Positions 1 through 16,700 of a DNA stretch of 64,000 bases are shown here, in pieces (position 1 is the first letter of the stretch; every line of letters starts with the position of its first letter). This DNA comes from Heterostelium album PN500 (Eukaryota > Evosea > Eumycetozoa > Acytosteliales > Acytosteliaceae), in assembly GCF_000004825.1 (NCBI RefSeq), contig NW_008805071.1, positions 1,302,001 to 1,366,000 of the forward strand, written 5' to 3'. The notes under the pieces are model-generated. The model was given only the letters and a program-made list of their open reading frames with translations, ran no database searches and was not told where the DNA came from. Both the position numbers and the translations under genes were made by a program.

Positions 1-1
1 G

Positions 2-1867
2 ATTCACAACACCTATCCAGAGTCGCCACACGACCACAACACCTCTGTGCAGCTTCTGGCCAACTCGCTCTCGACAGTATCATCGCGTTTCATGGCGAAT
101 CTACTGTTCCTAAATCAATGTCTCGACGACAAACAAGATATATACCACTTTGTTTCGCAGGTTCTGGCGGCGAAGGATCCACAGCACATCGAGATGACCA
201 CACGCTATCTCATACAGATGTACCTGCACTTTGGCGCGTATCGTCCAGCACTCATGACATACCTTCAACTACGAGCAAACCACGGAAAAACACCGAATAT
301 GAGTATCGTCAGAGTGTTTTACAGGTACCATTTGAAGCAGCTACAGGAAGCGCTCCAACAGCAGCCAAGTCGGCCAAAAGTAATTCTGCGACAGCAAGTG
401 TGCACGTTGTTTTGGTTTGAACTGAGCAAGTCGTTCCTCTCCGAAGGCAAGGGAATCACTATCAACTCGCCAGTAGCCAATAAGGTTGAAGATATTCTCG
501 ATCCGTTGGTATCAGAGATTCTGTTGTCGTCGGGCAGCAGCATCGTTGCGGGAGAACCGACCAACGAAGACCAACAACTTCAACAACTGTTATCGCGTGG
601 AATGAAGACAAACCAAGAGGATCCAGACAGTATCATTCGACATTTACAACACTTTAACTTCTCACAGAATCACCTGCCCCACGACGACCTCATCGTGCAG
701 GCCGCTCAGACTCTCCAAACCGTCTTGACAACCGAACAATACTACTCGGAATTCCTCCCGAAAGTACCGCCAATGTTTAGAGATCTCTTTATGCAACCAT
801 TACAACTGCAAGACAAACTGAAAAACAACATTGAGCTCGCTGTACAAAACTATTTGATTCCGAACGAATCGAATCTCTCCATTCTCACAGAGTCGGTGGT
901 CACTTGGAATGGCATTATCATTGGACTGCTGAACGCGCGTGACATCCAACTAGCAATGAAAATGATGATTGCATTGATCTCAAAGAATCCAAAGATGCTG
1001 CGACACGAAACACTAAAGATCTACTCGGACTATGTCATTGAGAATCACCATGATCCGCGACAACTTGTCGATAACCTCGAGTGGGAAGAGTTGAGAATCG
1101 ACAATTTCCGACAGCGACTGTTCAACTGCAAGCTTAGCTCACTGGTGTACAACAACGAGTATCACTCTGCAATGGAGATGTTCAACAGCAATGCCTACCA
1201 AAAAGATGTAAATAGCTATATTGTCGCCACCGATCTCTATCTTGGAAAGCACCAGCTGCAACGACTTTCGTTCGAGCAATTCAAGAACGATATGCTGCCT
1301 GCACTCAACATACCGGAACTCTCACACTCCACCTACCAAGACTACTACGCTTCGATCTTTGGTGTGCTGCAACGCCGAGGCATGCTGACACCGGAATTCG
1401 TGCGACAATACATCGAGAGTGAGAACATCCACTTCATTGGCTATGCAATCAACCAGAAACTGCTGCTGCTCATTCTCCAGACGCTACCGACACCGATGGA
1501 GCGTATTGTCCTACTGCTCCGCTGTTCCTATCCCAACAACAACTTCTCAGAGGCGATACTCGATATCATCCAGCGCGATTGCCAGACCGTCAAAGACAAA
1601 CAGCTCGATGACACCATACAGCAACTCATCAAGAAACAAAGAGAAAGAGAACAGCTCGAACAACTCCAACACCAAACCACCAAAAGTATCCGTTCCAACA
1701 AACTCTCTGTGACCGACCTCGTCAACCTACCAGAGAGTCGCTACGACAAAGAATTTGACGTCTACCAACTAACACCTATCAAAGCTCAAACATGTAAAGT
1801 TTCTTCATCCACTACATCGTTTATCAAGAGAAATTTCATTGATAGAAATAAAAAACAAATAATTTAA
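2..1867 (+). CDS. PPR-like helical-repeat protein, 5' end outside window
   Basis: The reading frame is open from base 2, with no ATG before the left edge that must be the start, so the gene begins upstream; at least 620 residues are visible. The protein is almost wholly alpha-helical, with loosely spaced segments resembling degenerate pentatricopeptide or TPR-like repeats (for example the stretch around bases 890-1120, with the pattern WNGIIIGLLNARDIQLAMKM). A Gln/Glu/Arg-rich coiled segment follows near 1620-1690. No catalytic motif is seen. PPR proteins usually bind organellar RNA, but the signal peptide region is not in the window, so location is unknown. The last 20 residues after about base 1790 are low-complexity and might be intronic read-through, since a possible GTAAAG donor lies there. 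Its 3' end converges on the TPR gene (219 bp gap). The family call is tentative. Confidence 0.6.
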   Translation: MHNTYPESPHDHNTSVQLLANSLSTVSSRFMANLLFLNQCLDDKQDIYHFVSQVLAAKDPQHIEMTTRYLIQMYLHFGAYRPALMTYLQLRANHGKTPNMSIVRVFYRYHLKQLQEALQQQPSRPKVILRQQVCTLFWFELSKSFLSEGKGITINSPVANKVEDILDPLVSEILLSSGSSIVAGEPTNEDQQLQQLLSRGMKTNQEDPDSIIRHLQHFNFSQNHLPHDDLIVQAAQTLQTVLTTEQYYSEFLPKVPPMFRDLFMQPLQLQDKLKNNIELAVQNYLIPNESNLSILTESVVTWNGIIIGLLNARDIQLAMKMMIALISKNPKMLRHETLKIYSDYVIENHHDPRQLVDNLEWEELRIDNFRQRLFNCKLSSLVYNNEYHSAMEMFNSNAYQKDVNSYIVATDLYLGKHQLQRLSFEQFKNDMLPALNIPELSHSTYQDYYASIFGVLQRRGMLTPEFVRQYIESENIHFIGYAINQKLLLLILQTLPTPMERIVLLLRCSYPNNNFSEAILDIIQRDCQTVKDKQLDDTIQQLIKKQREREQLEQLQHQTTKSIRSNKLSVTDLVNLPESRYDKEFDVYQLTPIKAQTCKVSSSTTSFIKRNFIDRNKKQII

Positions 1868-2068
1868 ATTATTTGTCATACTAATATAATATAATATAAC
1901 GTAAATGGAATCTAAATTAATAACTAGTTTATTTTTAAAGATATGTTTTTTACTACTACTATTATTTCATTTGGTTGGTTGGTTGGTTGTTGGTGGTGAT
2001 GGTGGTATTTATGTATATATATTATTATTATTATAATCATGTCATTGCATTGGGTATTTTCTAAAATA

Positions 2069-2088
2069 AAACTATGGTACCATAGTTT
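2069..2088. repeat. 20-bp perfect palindrome over the TPR gene stop codon
   Basis: The half site AAACTATGGT is joined to its exact complement with no spacer. It covers the last bases of the TPR gene's stop codon and lies between two convergent genes. It could form an RNA hairpin in either 3' UTR. Confidence 0.6.
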
Positions 2089-3534
2089 AATCATCAAAGA
2101 CCTTTGCAAATGCTTTTCCTTCTCTTTGGTTTTGAGACTTTGCTCTTTGTTTCAAGAGTGCAATCTCTGCTACGATTTCTTTGTCACCCGGTGTGATGGC
2201 GTTGGCTGCTTGGAGATCGTTCTCTGCCTGTGTAAAGTTCTTGAGTGCAGAGTGTGATTTTCCACGACGGAACAAAGCCTTTACATTCTTTGGTTCCTCC
2301 ACCAACACTTCATCTAAAGATCTAATGGCATTTTCAAATTTATTTTGTTTCATCAAACAAACAGCCTAAATATAATGAAAAACAATGTTGATAAATATTA
2401 ACAACAGAAAAACATTTAACTTGCTATGGTTATTCAATTGAATTGAGTACTTACAATATTATTAAGCAAAATGATTCTCATGGCTTTGATTTCTTTTTCT
2501 TTTTCAGTGTTCAAGTCCATCAAACCTGTGATATAGTTTTTGGCATAGTGATAGTTGACCAATGCATCCTTGATGTTTCCAACCTTGAAAAATTCGGTAG
2601 CCTTTTCCTTGAGGGTCTTGGCAGTTTCAATCTTGATATAGGTGGATGGTGCCACCTTGAAATCCTCACCTTTGGTAACTGCTTCAATATATTTATTAAA
2701 CTCTCTGCTCTTGGTAGAATAAAACATCTTTTGATTATCACTTGTAATATTTGACTAAATATATAATAAAATTAACCAATTACAAAAGAAAAAAGAAAAG
2801 AAGTATTAATAATTGCCATTCATTGTCAAGCAATAACAAACATATGTTGTTGGAACATACCAAAATCAAATAGGTTTCTTTCAAAGCAGTCAATGTTCCC
2901 ATGTGTTGTGGGTTGATAGAGACTGTCTTTTGAAAGAATTCCGATGCATTCAATAAAAGTCCAATTTGAACTTGATCAGTGAAGAGTTGTGACTATAAAC
3001 AAAACAAATAAAGTGTTAGTAACTACTGAATGTTGATGTTTGCTTATAAGGTTTACAGTTGTAAACATCAGACCACTTACATATCCAAACAAAATAAGAC
3101 CAATACTGTATCCAACTTCAACTCTAAGTTCTGGTGGTGATGATTTTTCGATTTCAGTCAATGTTTTAATTGCTTCCTCTCTCGGGGCACTCTTATTGTT
3201 CTTACTGTTATTATCATTATCATTATTAATAATTTAATCAAAGAAAAATATTAGTTTAAATCATCATATTTTATTTTATTTTTCATTGCTTGTTTTTTTT
3301 TTTTGTTTTTAACTTTTAAAGTTTATATTATTTGTATATCAAAACAACAAACAATGAATTAATTACTATTATTACTACTTACTATGCTTCTAACAATAAG
3401 AAAGCAGCACTTGAGATGACCTCTTGGTAAGTCTCTGGTATATCGAGTTGCTTGATGACATCGTTCAACTTTACTTTCGACTCATCCAATGAAATTGACT
3501 CTACAGAACTAATGAATTGTTTCCAATTATCCAT
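2087..3534 (-). CDS. TPR protein of the TTC9 / immunophilin TPR-clamp type
   Basis: Five exons fit in phase: 3534-3383, 3204-3081, 2992-2861, 2754-2455 and 2365-2087, giving 328 residues. Every donor is GTAAGT or GTATGT and all phases close. The C-terminal half reads as three TPR units: LKEKATEFFKVGNIKDALVNY, then LLNNIAVCLMKQNKFENAI across the last splice, then VKALFRRGKSHSALKNFTQAE. The order and the N..N..K..R pattern resemble the Hsp90/Hsp70-binding carboxylate clamp of FKBP-type immunophilins and TTC9. No isomerase domain is present. The N-terminal 180 residues are helical and unrecognised. The likely role is a cytosolic co-chaperone or adaptor, inferred from the TPR type only. The stop codon sits inside a 20-bp palindrome (2069-2088). 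Confidence 0.8.
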
Positions 3535-4111
3535 TGCTAAATGTTTGTTTGTTGTTTATAACTATTGTGTATTTATTTGATCTATTAAAATCAAATGATT
3601 TTGTAAATTAAAGAAATGAGTTAGTGTGCCTCAAAAAAAAAAAAAATCAATTCTTTTCTTATTAATTACACACTTTTTTTTTTTTTTGATCATCAAATTT
3701 TATAATTATATTTTTGAAAATTCACTGAATTTGTTGACATCTGCTTTATAATATTATTTCTCTAAAATTAAACAACAAGTCATCAAGATTGATAATTTAA
3801 TATTTATTGATGGAATTTAAAAAACAAAGAATTCTAAACAATTGTTCTTTGTTTTTCATTGATAACAATTGAAGTACTTCAAAAAAATAAAATAAAAAAT
3901 AACAACAACAATTTAGAATTCTAAAAATGAAACATTAATCTTGAGGGTTATAGCCTTAGAAGGTAAAGTTAGTATTTAATAAGATTATATTATGTTTTTT
4001 TTTGTTTTTGTTTAATTTTTTTTTTAAAAAGGATTTTAATTATTATTAATGAGGTACAATGTCTTTAAAGAAAAATTAAGTTTTTTTTTGATTCGAAAAA
4101 TCTCCTATTGT
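3535..4111. other. Spacer: promoter of TPR gene and 3' flank of Rac1
   Basis: This is AT-rich DNA with poly-A and poly-T runs (3632-3645, 3665-3688). No coding-like stretch or RNA gene was recognised. It should hold the start region of the TPR gene and the 3' UTR of Rac1. Confidence 0.5.
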
Positions 4112-8449
<4,338 letters not shown>

Positions 8450-10669
8450 ATGTGTGGTATTTCATTTGTAATATCAGGTGTCACAGTTTTAGATCCAATT
8501 GGATCACCTGATTCTATCAATAATAATAGTAGTAGTAATAATGGGGATGTTATAGAGGAATCAACTGATAGGGTTTTGAGTGATTTACTCAATCGTTTGG
8601 TTAATAGAGGACCTGATTCACAGATTATGGAGACAATGACATTGGAGTGTGGCAACAACATCACCGTCAATATAAATATGATGGCATCGGTACTTGGAAT
8701 GAGAGGAGATCTTACGGTGCAACCACAACACGACATCAACGGAAATATACTCATGTGGAACGGTGAGTTGTTTGACGGTTACCACATTGGGGTACATCAG
8801 AATGATACCGAATTCTTATTACATCTACTCAATCAAGCGGATTCTTCTTCATCCTCGTCATCATCAGAGTCTGATGGAATTTCAAACGATACATTTGTAC
8901 AATTGTTTCTAAAAATTAAAGGACCTTTTGCATTTGTTTATTGGAATGTAAGTTAGCTAGGTTGTGTTAGTTAGTTTGTTTGTCAAAATATCAATTGTTA
9001 ACAATATTTATAACAATAGAAATCAGCAAGAAAATTATGGTTTGGCAGAGATGTATTGGGAAGACGTTCTTTACTTGTCAATAAGAGTAATGATAGATTT
9101 ATATTGGCATCGATTGGATCGTTTCCCAGTGGAATAGATGATACTAAACCACTTCCACAATGGAATGAAGTTAACACCTTTGGTTTGTATTCGATTCATT
9201 TCCCCGAGGATCTTGGTGAACAATCTTTCGTGCGACTAGAAAGTCATCCATGGGATAACAATTCATTGGTCAACAATATCGGTTTTACAACTTTAGATTA
9301 TGATAATGATAATGATGATGATAATGATCAACCAACAACAACGTCAACAACAGATGCATCAACTACAACAACATCAACAAACTTTTCAACTGATTCAGTT
9401 GTTCAAAAGAATGAAACTATAGATCAACTTCATTTCTATCCATTTGGTAGAAGAACTGTAATGACACCATTGGATGGTTCGGAATGGCAACAACCGGTTT
9501 TCGAAGGGTATAGAGACGGTTTGTTTGAGAAACTAAGTCGATCGATAGCGACTAGAGTAACAGGTTTGCCAGATTTGACACATGAATGTCCAGATTTAAT
9601 TAGACCTGATTTCTGTGCAGAGAAACCAGTTGCTCTTCCAGGTCGTGTCGGTGTTTTGTTTAGCGGTGGGCTGGATTCGATGGTACTCGCAGCAGTCTCT
9701 CATCAACACATTCCAGCGGGTGAACCGATTCACTTGATCAACGTTGCATTTGGCAATGACAACGCAACGAGTGACGAGTTTGACAAGGTTCCAGATCGAA
9801 AGACAGCGATTTCCGGTTTGTACGAGTTGCGCACAATGGCACCGGATCGCGAGTGGATACTGATTAAAGTGAATGTCACCGACCAATGGATGGATTGGGC
9901 GAAACCAATTGTCTACCAACTCTCTTATCCAGCCATCACTATTATGGATATGACAATATCGTTGGCACTTTGGTTTGCTGGTCGTGGTGAGGGTATTATT
10001 CATGTCGATGAAAAGCTACAACAACAACAACAGAGAGTAATGACAACCTGTAAGGTATTATTAATGGGATCGGGTGCAGATGAACAGCTGGCTGGCTACG
10101 GACGACATCGTAGTGCATTTGCGCGTGGATCATGGCAAGTCTTACAGTCAGAGTTGAACAAAGATTTCAATCGTATTTGGAAGAGAAATCTGGGGAGAGA
10201 CGATCGTGTCATAAGTAGCAACCGTCGTGAACCAAGATTCCCTTATCTCGATGAGAATGTTATCGAATATCTAAATAGTGTACCACTCTCTTATGTCTGT
10301 GATTTGAGCTTACCACAGGGAACTGGGGACAAGCGTATCCTCAGAGAGTTGGCCAAGTCGTTGGGACTGACCGAGTCAACCAAACTGATAAAGAAAGCCA
10401 TTCAGTTCGGATCGAGATCGAGCAAGCAACTCAACAGAAACGTACCGGCAAGAGTAACACAAAAGTGCGGAGTTCAAGTATTTTCATTTAGCAAACCACT
10501 GTACGATCCCTCTCAAGATGAAAACTTTGAAAAGAATCAACAAAACAAACAGAAAATGGAGAAAGCCATTACCAAAAAGAAAGAAAAACTAGCAAGAGAT
10601 CAACATAATCAACAACATCAATATCCAAAACGTAACAATAATATCAATAAGAAAAACAATAATAATTAA
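8450..10669 (+). CDS. asnsd1: Asparagine synthetase domain-containing protein 1 (ASNSD1)
   Basis: Two exons, 8450-8947 and 9020-10669 (72-nt intron, GTAAGT donor), encode 715 residues. The join restores the conserved glutamine-amidotransferase segment (YWNKSARKLWFGRDVLGRRS). Translation starts MCGI, so the catalytic Cys2 of the class-II GATase domain is kept. The second half is an asparagine-synthetase-like ATP-pyrophosphatase domain, with the P-loop SGGLDS at about 381-386 and GSGADEQLAGYGRH at about 515-528. The spacing and the long insertion match ASNSD1 rather than true AsnB. The substrate of this family is not settled. The C-terminal 40 residues are low-complexity Lys/Gln/Asn. It converges on the polymerase gene with a 148-bp gap. 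Confidence 0.93.
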
Positions 10670-10817
10670 TGATAAAAATTTGAAAAAAGATGATAGTAAT
10701 AATAATAATAATAACAATAACAATAATAGCTAATAGTTTAATAAATTAACTAATGTTGGAGTTTAACCAAAATTAGTTATGAATAGGTTGTTCAATTTAA
10801 TTAAATTAATTGATAAG

Positions 10818-13800
10818 TTAGTTGATAGTTATAGGGTTGGAAGTTGTAGGTGTAAAAGAAGTTAAGGTACCCCATGATTTACCCTTGGACATTGTCACTG
10901 CAATAGGTACGGTCAAGTCATCTTGGTATACCGATTCCATGATACGTTTGATGTTTATGCAGACCTCTGACTCCTTATCATTAAGCATTGCGTCGGGAAT
11001 CTCATATATGAGTTCATCGTGAATCTGAAGCAGTAGTCTTGGATCGTTGTGTGGATCAAGAGATTTGTATTCCTTTGACAACTGTGACAAATAAACGTGG
11101 ATATTGAACATTGCTTCCTTGATAATATCCGAAGCACTACCCTGAATGATTGAGTTGACAGTCTGTCTCAACGCTCTATGTGACTGGTTAGGATCCTGCG
11201 AGTTGACGTGTGGAAGCAATCTTCTTCTTCCAGCAATTGTCTTTATAAACTTTTTTAATCTGATTTTCTTCTTTTCCTCCTCAATATAGTTTCTTATCGA
11301 TTGGAACTATTTTCAAATGATAGAATTATAATTTAGTTGAGCTGAGATAATAGTTGGCAAAATTTAATTATATTTACCTTATTTAAGAAATCGTTAATAA
11401 ATTGACTGGCTCGCTCTTTGGATACCTTGAGAATCTGACTGAGTGAATGTGGACCAATACCATACATGATACCATAGATAATTCGCTTGGTTTGCTCTCT
11501 CTCTGTTGGTGTTACTTTATCAACTGGTTTGCCAAGATAGTGATGCGCCATATGCTTAAAAACATCCACTTCGTTTTTGAAGTATTCCTCCAGCTTTTGG
11601 TCTTTCGAGTAGTGAGTCATGATTCTTAATTCGATTTGACTATAGTCCAGACCAATAAGAGTGTAACCTTCTCTCGCTTCGAAACCATCTCTCACATTCA
11701 ACGAAATCGTTTGATTATTCGCACCCATATTATCATCTTCATCTTCGTCGATATTGAAATCAGCCAATTCGGAATCACCATCTTCATCGTTATAATTTAC
11801 ATTCAACGCATTTCTTGGAAGGTTTTGTAAATTCTGTAAATAATTAATTAGTTAATAGCCATCAAATTTGATAAAATTATAATAATAATAATAAAACATA
11901 CAGGTTGTTTACATGATAATCTACCGGTGGCAGTACCAGTGTGAATCCATTGACAGTGAATGGAAGGTGCTTGTTCATCTTTCACAATATCGAGGTATGG
12001 TTGAACATAGGTTGTCAGTATCTTATTGCAATGACGATATTCCAATATATCCTTGATATACTGGACATCTGGATATTTCTTTATCAGATCGACAAGAGTT
12101 TGCTTGCCGGTATTACTGACTGTAATCTTGTACTGTGTCAACAGGAATTCCTTGATTTGCACAGGACTCGACAACGACTTGGCACTGTCTTTCTTGAACT
12201 CGGTATTCCATTTACCCTGAAGATTCTGCACATATGTTTGCAAATTTGAAGAGCAAGTTCTAAATGTTTCTGGACTGAAAGTAATACCATGTAATTCCAT
12301 TTCTATATGGTTATCCAGAAATATAGATAAGTTAGTATTTTTCAAAGTAATGTAAGGTGTTTGGTTTGTTTTACATACTTGAAAGTATTGGAACAACTCT
12401 CATCTCTTGATAGAACGGCGCTTGGAGGTTGAGTTGAAGTAATAGCTGTTCAAGTGCAATCATGACGAGCGAAGAGTTTCTCAGATCGTTCGGGAACATC
12501 GAGAAGTTGTTGTCGTTGTTGATGATCACCAGATCTTTGTTGCTATCGAGTGATTGCAGTTCTTTAATCATTGGCAAATTGATCTGTTTCTCATAGTCTT
12601 TGTTCTCCACCAGATGATGATAGAGGAATGTCAGTTCGAATCCTTTCATCTCCTCCGCTTCGGTGTTGTGTACCCACGCAGCAATCTTTGGGTCGATCAA
12701 CCTCGATGGTTGCATCCACTGGTTCAGCCACAACATCGGTTTAATCGATTCCTTCGCATTGAACGACACCTTCTTGATGTTGTCATCTTCCAACAGCCGA
12801 ACCATAAACGCCAACTTATCGTTTGGCACACCACCCAAGTTGTTTACCAGTGACAAATGGTATTTGGCGATGGACATCGATCCGTTGGTCCAATCACGAT
12901 TATCAGCCATTGGAATCCAAAGTGATATTCCAATCGGTTCATTAAGAGTTGTTCTACTGGAAGAAGAGTCAGACTCACCGTCATTCGATGAATTACGTCT
13001 TGAGCTGGCAGCGCTACCTCTTCCTCTTGTACTGCCTCTCGAAGGAGTTGAGGTCGACGATTGATCATCGTCATCCTTTGACTTTTTCGATTTCTTCTTA
13101 TCGTGTGATCGAAAACTTGTATTATCATTGTCCATCAGTAAACCAAATGAAACAAATATGATTCTATCGATGTTATCAAATATGAATGATTGAAGTTGTT
13201 CGATGTTGAACGAATCTGAGAGCTCTTTGTAGCCATGAGGTGTATTTATCTTTGTGGTCTGTATCTTGTGATGATTGAACAGACCAAATGCTGGAGGTAA
13301 TGGTTTCTCCTCTTCATATGCCGGTGGAATGGGTACATTTTCAGTTGTTAACACAACTGTTTGATAGGTAATATTTGGCTTTGTTTTAGATGTTTTTGGT
13401 GTGAATGATTTCTGATTTGAAGCTGATTTTGCCTTTGGTGTTGAATTAGAAGTAGAAGTCGATGTTGAAGTAGTAGAGGTGGTTGAGGTTGTAGTAGAAA
13501 TAGGTGATTGATCAAAACTATTGTTATTATTTGTTAATGTTGGTACTGGTACTGTTGGTTTTGAAATAAATTGATTGTTATCATCATCATCACCATCAAG
13601 CGGTAAAGATGAAGATGGTGTGAATATTATTGATTCGAAATCCTCATCATCATTATCATAATCATTGATGTTGTTATTATTATTATTATTAGAATCTGAT
13701 GATTGATCCATACCATTTCCATTTCCAGCTGAATAATATGCACTTAATTTATTTGTTGTTTTAATATTACTGCCGTTGGTTGTTGTAACTGACTTTGATG

Positions 13801-14439
13801 GTGTAGTTGTTAAAATGATATTATCATTACCGCCATCGGTGATTAGAGAGTCAAAGTCGAATGATTGATCGATTGGACATCTCTGTTTCTTTATTGGATG
13901 ATCAGAGTTATCTGTGAATGTAGCAGAGTGTAATGATTTATTAGATCTCCAAACATCATTGTTATTGTTATTGTAATTGGTATTATAATAATGTTGATTA
14001 TTTTGGTGAGCCTTGTATAAATTACGCGATTTTTCTATTTCTGATTGATTCATACCGGCATGATAAAATGACACTGGCTTATAAGGGCTTGTAACATTGT
14101 TATTATTGTAATTACTACTATTACTATTATTATTTACAGAGTTTGGTGTATTTGAATGTTTACCATTAAACGATGGAGGTGGTTTAGGGTTTGTTTTTAA
14201 AATTAACGATGGAGGTGGTTTGAGCAGACGAGGAATTAATGGTTTGTTTGGTGAAGTATTGGTGTTTGGTGAACTACCACCTGTTTTATTGTTGATATTG
14301 TTATTGGGTGAATTGTTTGGTGTTTGGATTATTGAAGTTGTCGTAGTTGTCGGTGTTGTTGTCGGTGTTGTAGGTGTCGAACGATTTACATAGTTGATGT
14401 TTATTGTTATTATTGTTATTATTGTTATTATTGTTATTA

Positions 14440-14492
<53 letters not shown>

Positions 14493-15221
14493 GTTGTTGT
14501 TGTTGTTGGCAATTGGTTGACTTGTAGGTGCTGGTTTTAGTGGTAGCAGTGGTTTACTTATGGTATTGGATGGAGGTGGTGATAAATAATTACCAGTACT
14601 ACTAATACTATTGCTGCTACTACCATTACTATTACTTCTAGTAAACTGGTGATTACCTGGTGATAATGTTGTTGTCGTTGATGTCTGCCTGCTAATACTT
14701 TGAGCTTGACTATGACCAATTGTATTGTTGCCGCTGTTTGAACGTGAAAGTTGTGATTGTGATTGTGATGGTAATGATAACGACTGTGTCTGTGTCTGAC
14801 TATTAAAACTGTTATAATCTAAACTACTATTATAACTACTACCTAAACTACTACTACTATTAAAACTGTTATTAATAGTAGTATCACTATTACTTCTTGA
14901 CAATGATGATCTGTCATTATTAACTGATCCATTACTATTACTTTTCAAAAGTATCGTTGATGGTGGTGGTGGTGTAAGTTGTTTTGTCAATGGAAATAGC
15001 TTGGGTATTGAAGGTGATGGTAATGGTGATGGTGTTGATTTTGATTTTGATGGTGATGGTGAAGGTGTAGATGTTGGTATGATTACTGTTTTTGAAGGTG
15101 TATAAGTAGTCAAAGATGTAGACTGTTGTTGTTGTTGTTGTTGTGGCTGTTGTTGCTGTTGTTGTAATAAATCCAAGAAACCTGGATAAACAGGCAAGTC
15201 AAAATCATCGTCATCATCCAT
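10818..15221 (-). CDS. Family A DNA polymerase, POLN/POLQ type, with an apparent frame break in the Asn run
   Basis: Exons are 15221-12379 (one net frame change near 14400), 12302-11902, 11833-11378 and 11306-10818; all splice phases close. The C-terminal ~500 residues are a complete family A polymerase: NLQNLPR after the thumb, motif A DYSQIELRI, the fingers motif REQTKRIIYGIMYG, and motif C QIHDELIYE. The palm/fingers match human POLN and POLQ better than bacterial Pol I, and there is no helicase domain. The preceding exonuclease-like fold (about 13.0-12.4 kb) lacks a clear DxE motif and is probably inactive. The N-terminal ~700 residues are low-complexity Ser/Asn/Gln/Pro. POLN/POLQ enzymes act in translesion synthesis and end joining. 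The start MDDDDDFDLP and the domain half lie in different frames across an AAT/AAC tract: either a one-base sequence error or a real indel. Confidence 0.88.
14402..14507 (-). repeat. AAT/AAC tract coding an Asn run in the polymerase gene
   Basis: About 35 AAT or AAC codons on the minus strand. The same DNA reads as Ile/Thr in the frame that continues into the polymerase domain, so the frame change described for this gene falls at or just after the tract. Confidence 0.85.
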
Positions 15222-16700
15222 TGCTATCTATTATTATGTTTCTTAACTTTTAAAAAAAAAAAACAAGTATAGTTTATCAAATGAGCAGTTCTTATTTATG
15301 TATGATAATATTAAATTAAATTTTATTAAATTAAATAATAAGCAACAACACTAATGTAATGCTTACACCAATGTAAGTGCAATGTTTATTTGTATCAAAT
15401 CATTAAAAAAAAAAAAAAGATAATAGTCATTGCCAACAATAAAAACTTATAAGTGAATTTCTTGGAAATCGACTTGTTTGTTTTGACGTCTGTTATCTAT
15501 AGATAACAACTGTCTTTGTTAACATGTTTTTAAATCTAATTGTAAATAAATATTAACTTTTAAATGTTATAATGTTGGTTTCATTATTTTTAAAGATCAA
15601 TAATGAATAAAAAAACATAACATATGATATATAGATATTTCTAATTCTAAATTTATTCTCTTTATTTTGATCATGTAACTTGACTATTTAATTTCCTTAA
15701 AATGATGGAGAGTGAAAATATAAATATATTCTTATTACTATTCTATTTATAACCTTATTAAAAAAAAAAAAAAAAGTAAACAATAATTATCAAAAAACAA
15801 CAAAAATAAAAAGTTGACCTACTTTTCGTGTAAGCGATCTTTGAAATTCGAGTGATCCACAACCAACTTAAATGTTTAAACAGATGAAAAATGACCCGAT
15901 GATGATTTTGTTTTTTTATAAACATTCGTTCCTCATTATTATAATATATTGTTGTTTATTTTTTTTGTTTAATAAACAAAACAATACTTTAACTGTTCGA
16001 TATTATTATTTGTATATTGTGTGTTAAGTTTTTTGATTATTTGATCAGAAATCAGGATAGGAATTTTATCAATCAAATCAATCAAATCAATCATCAACTT
16101 CACACCAACCACTACTACTCTTTTTTCACATTGTTCAAACACTTGTTCAACAGTAACATTAAATATTTTTGATATCTATATATAGTTTATTTCGACACCA
16201 CCTCTCTGTTTTGTTTTGTTTTGTTTTTTTATGTGGTGGATGAAGAACATCAACACCAATCAATCACATCAAATTAAAATATAAAGTTTAACAAACAAAC
16301 AAACAAACTAGCTAAATAACTGGTTTTCAGTTGTTAGTACTCCCTTCAATTCCTCAATTCATAGGTGTGATTTATTTATACATCTTCAAAGCTTATTATT
16401 AGAGTAGTACAAATAATCATTTTGAACCATCTATTATTTATGGATAATTTCTTTTCTAATTCAATTTTACCAGTTAATAAATCTATATCAAGCTTTATCA
16501 CATGTACATTTTCTACTTTTTTTAATTAAATTAAATTATTTTATTCATTTATTTATTATTGTTAATTTGTAAATTCTTTTATTCTATATATCTATATATC
16601 TATATAAATATATCTATTTTTTATATTTTTAAATTAAACAAATATATATTTTAGAAATAATAATTATTTTTTTTTAACTATCATAATAAAAATAAAAACA
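15222..16700. other. 1.5 kb divergent spacer (polymerase / RasGAP-VPS9 genes)
   Basis: AT-rich promoter spacer with several poly-A/T runs. It holds an 18-bp perfect palindrome at 15491-15508 and direct repeats of AATCAATCAAATC near 16070-16095. No coding-like region or RNA gene was seen. Confidence 0.5.
15491..15508. promoter_or_regulatory. 18-bp perfect palindrome with two GATAAC half sites
   Basis: The core is GTTATCTATAGATAAC flanked by T and A. Each arm holds a GATA-factor-like GATAAC box. It lies 270 bp upstream of the polymerase start codon and 1.2 kb upstream of the RasGAP-VPS9 gene. The regulatory role is inferred from symmetry and position only. Confidence 0.35.

Noticed and set aside
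9596-10003. 135-codon minus-strand frame inside ASNSD1
   Set aside because: Entirely antisense to the conserved ATP-pyrophosphatase domain; shadow frame.
15880-15930. C/D-box snoRNA candidate (CGATGATGA motif)
   Set aside because: No matching D box or terminal stem at the right distance.
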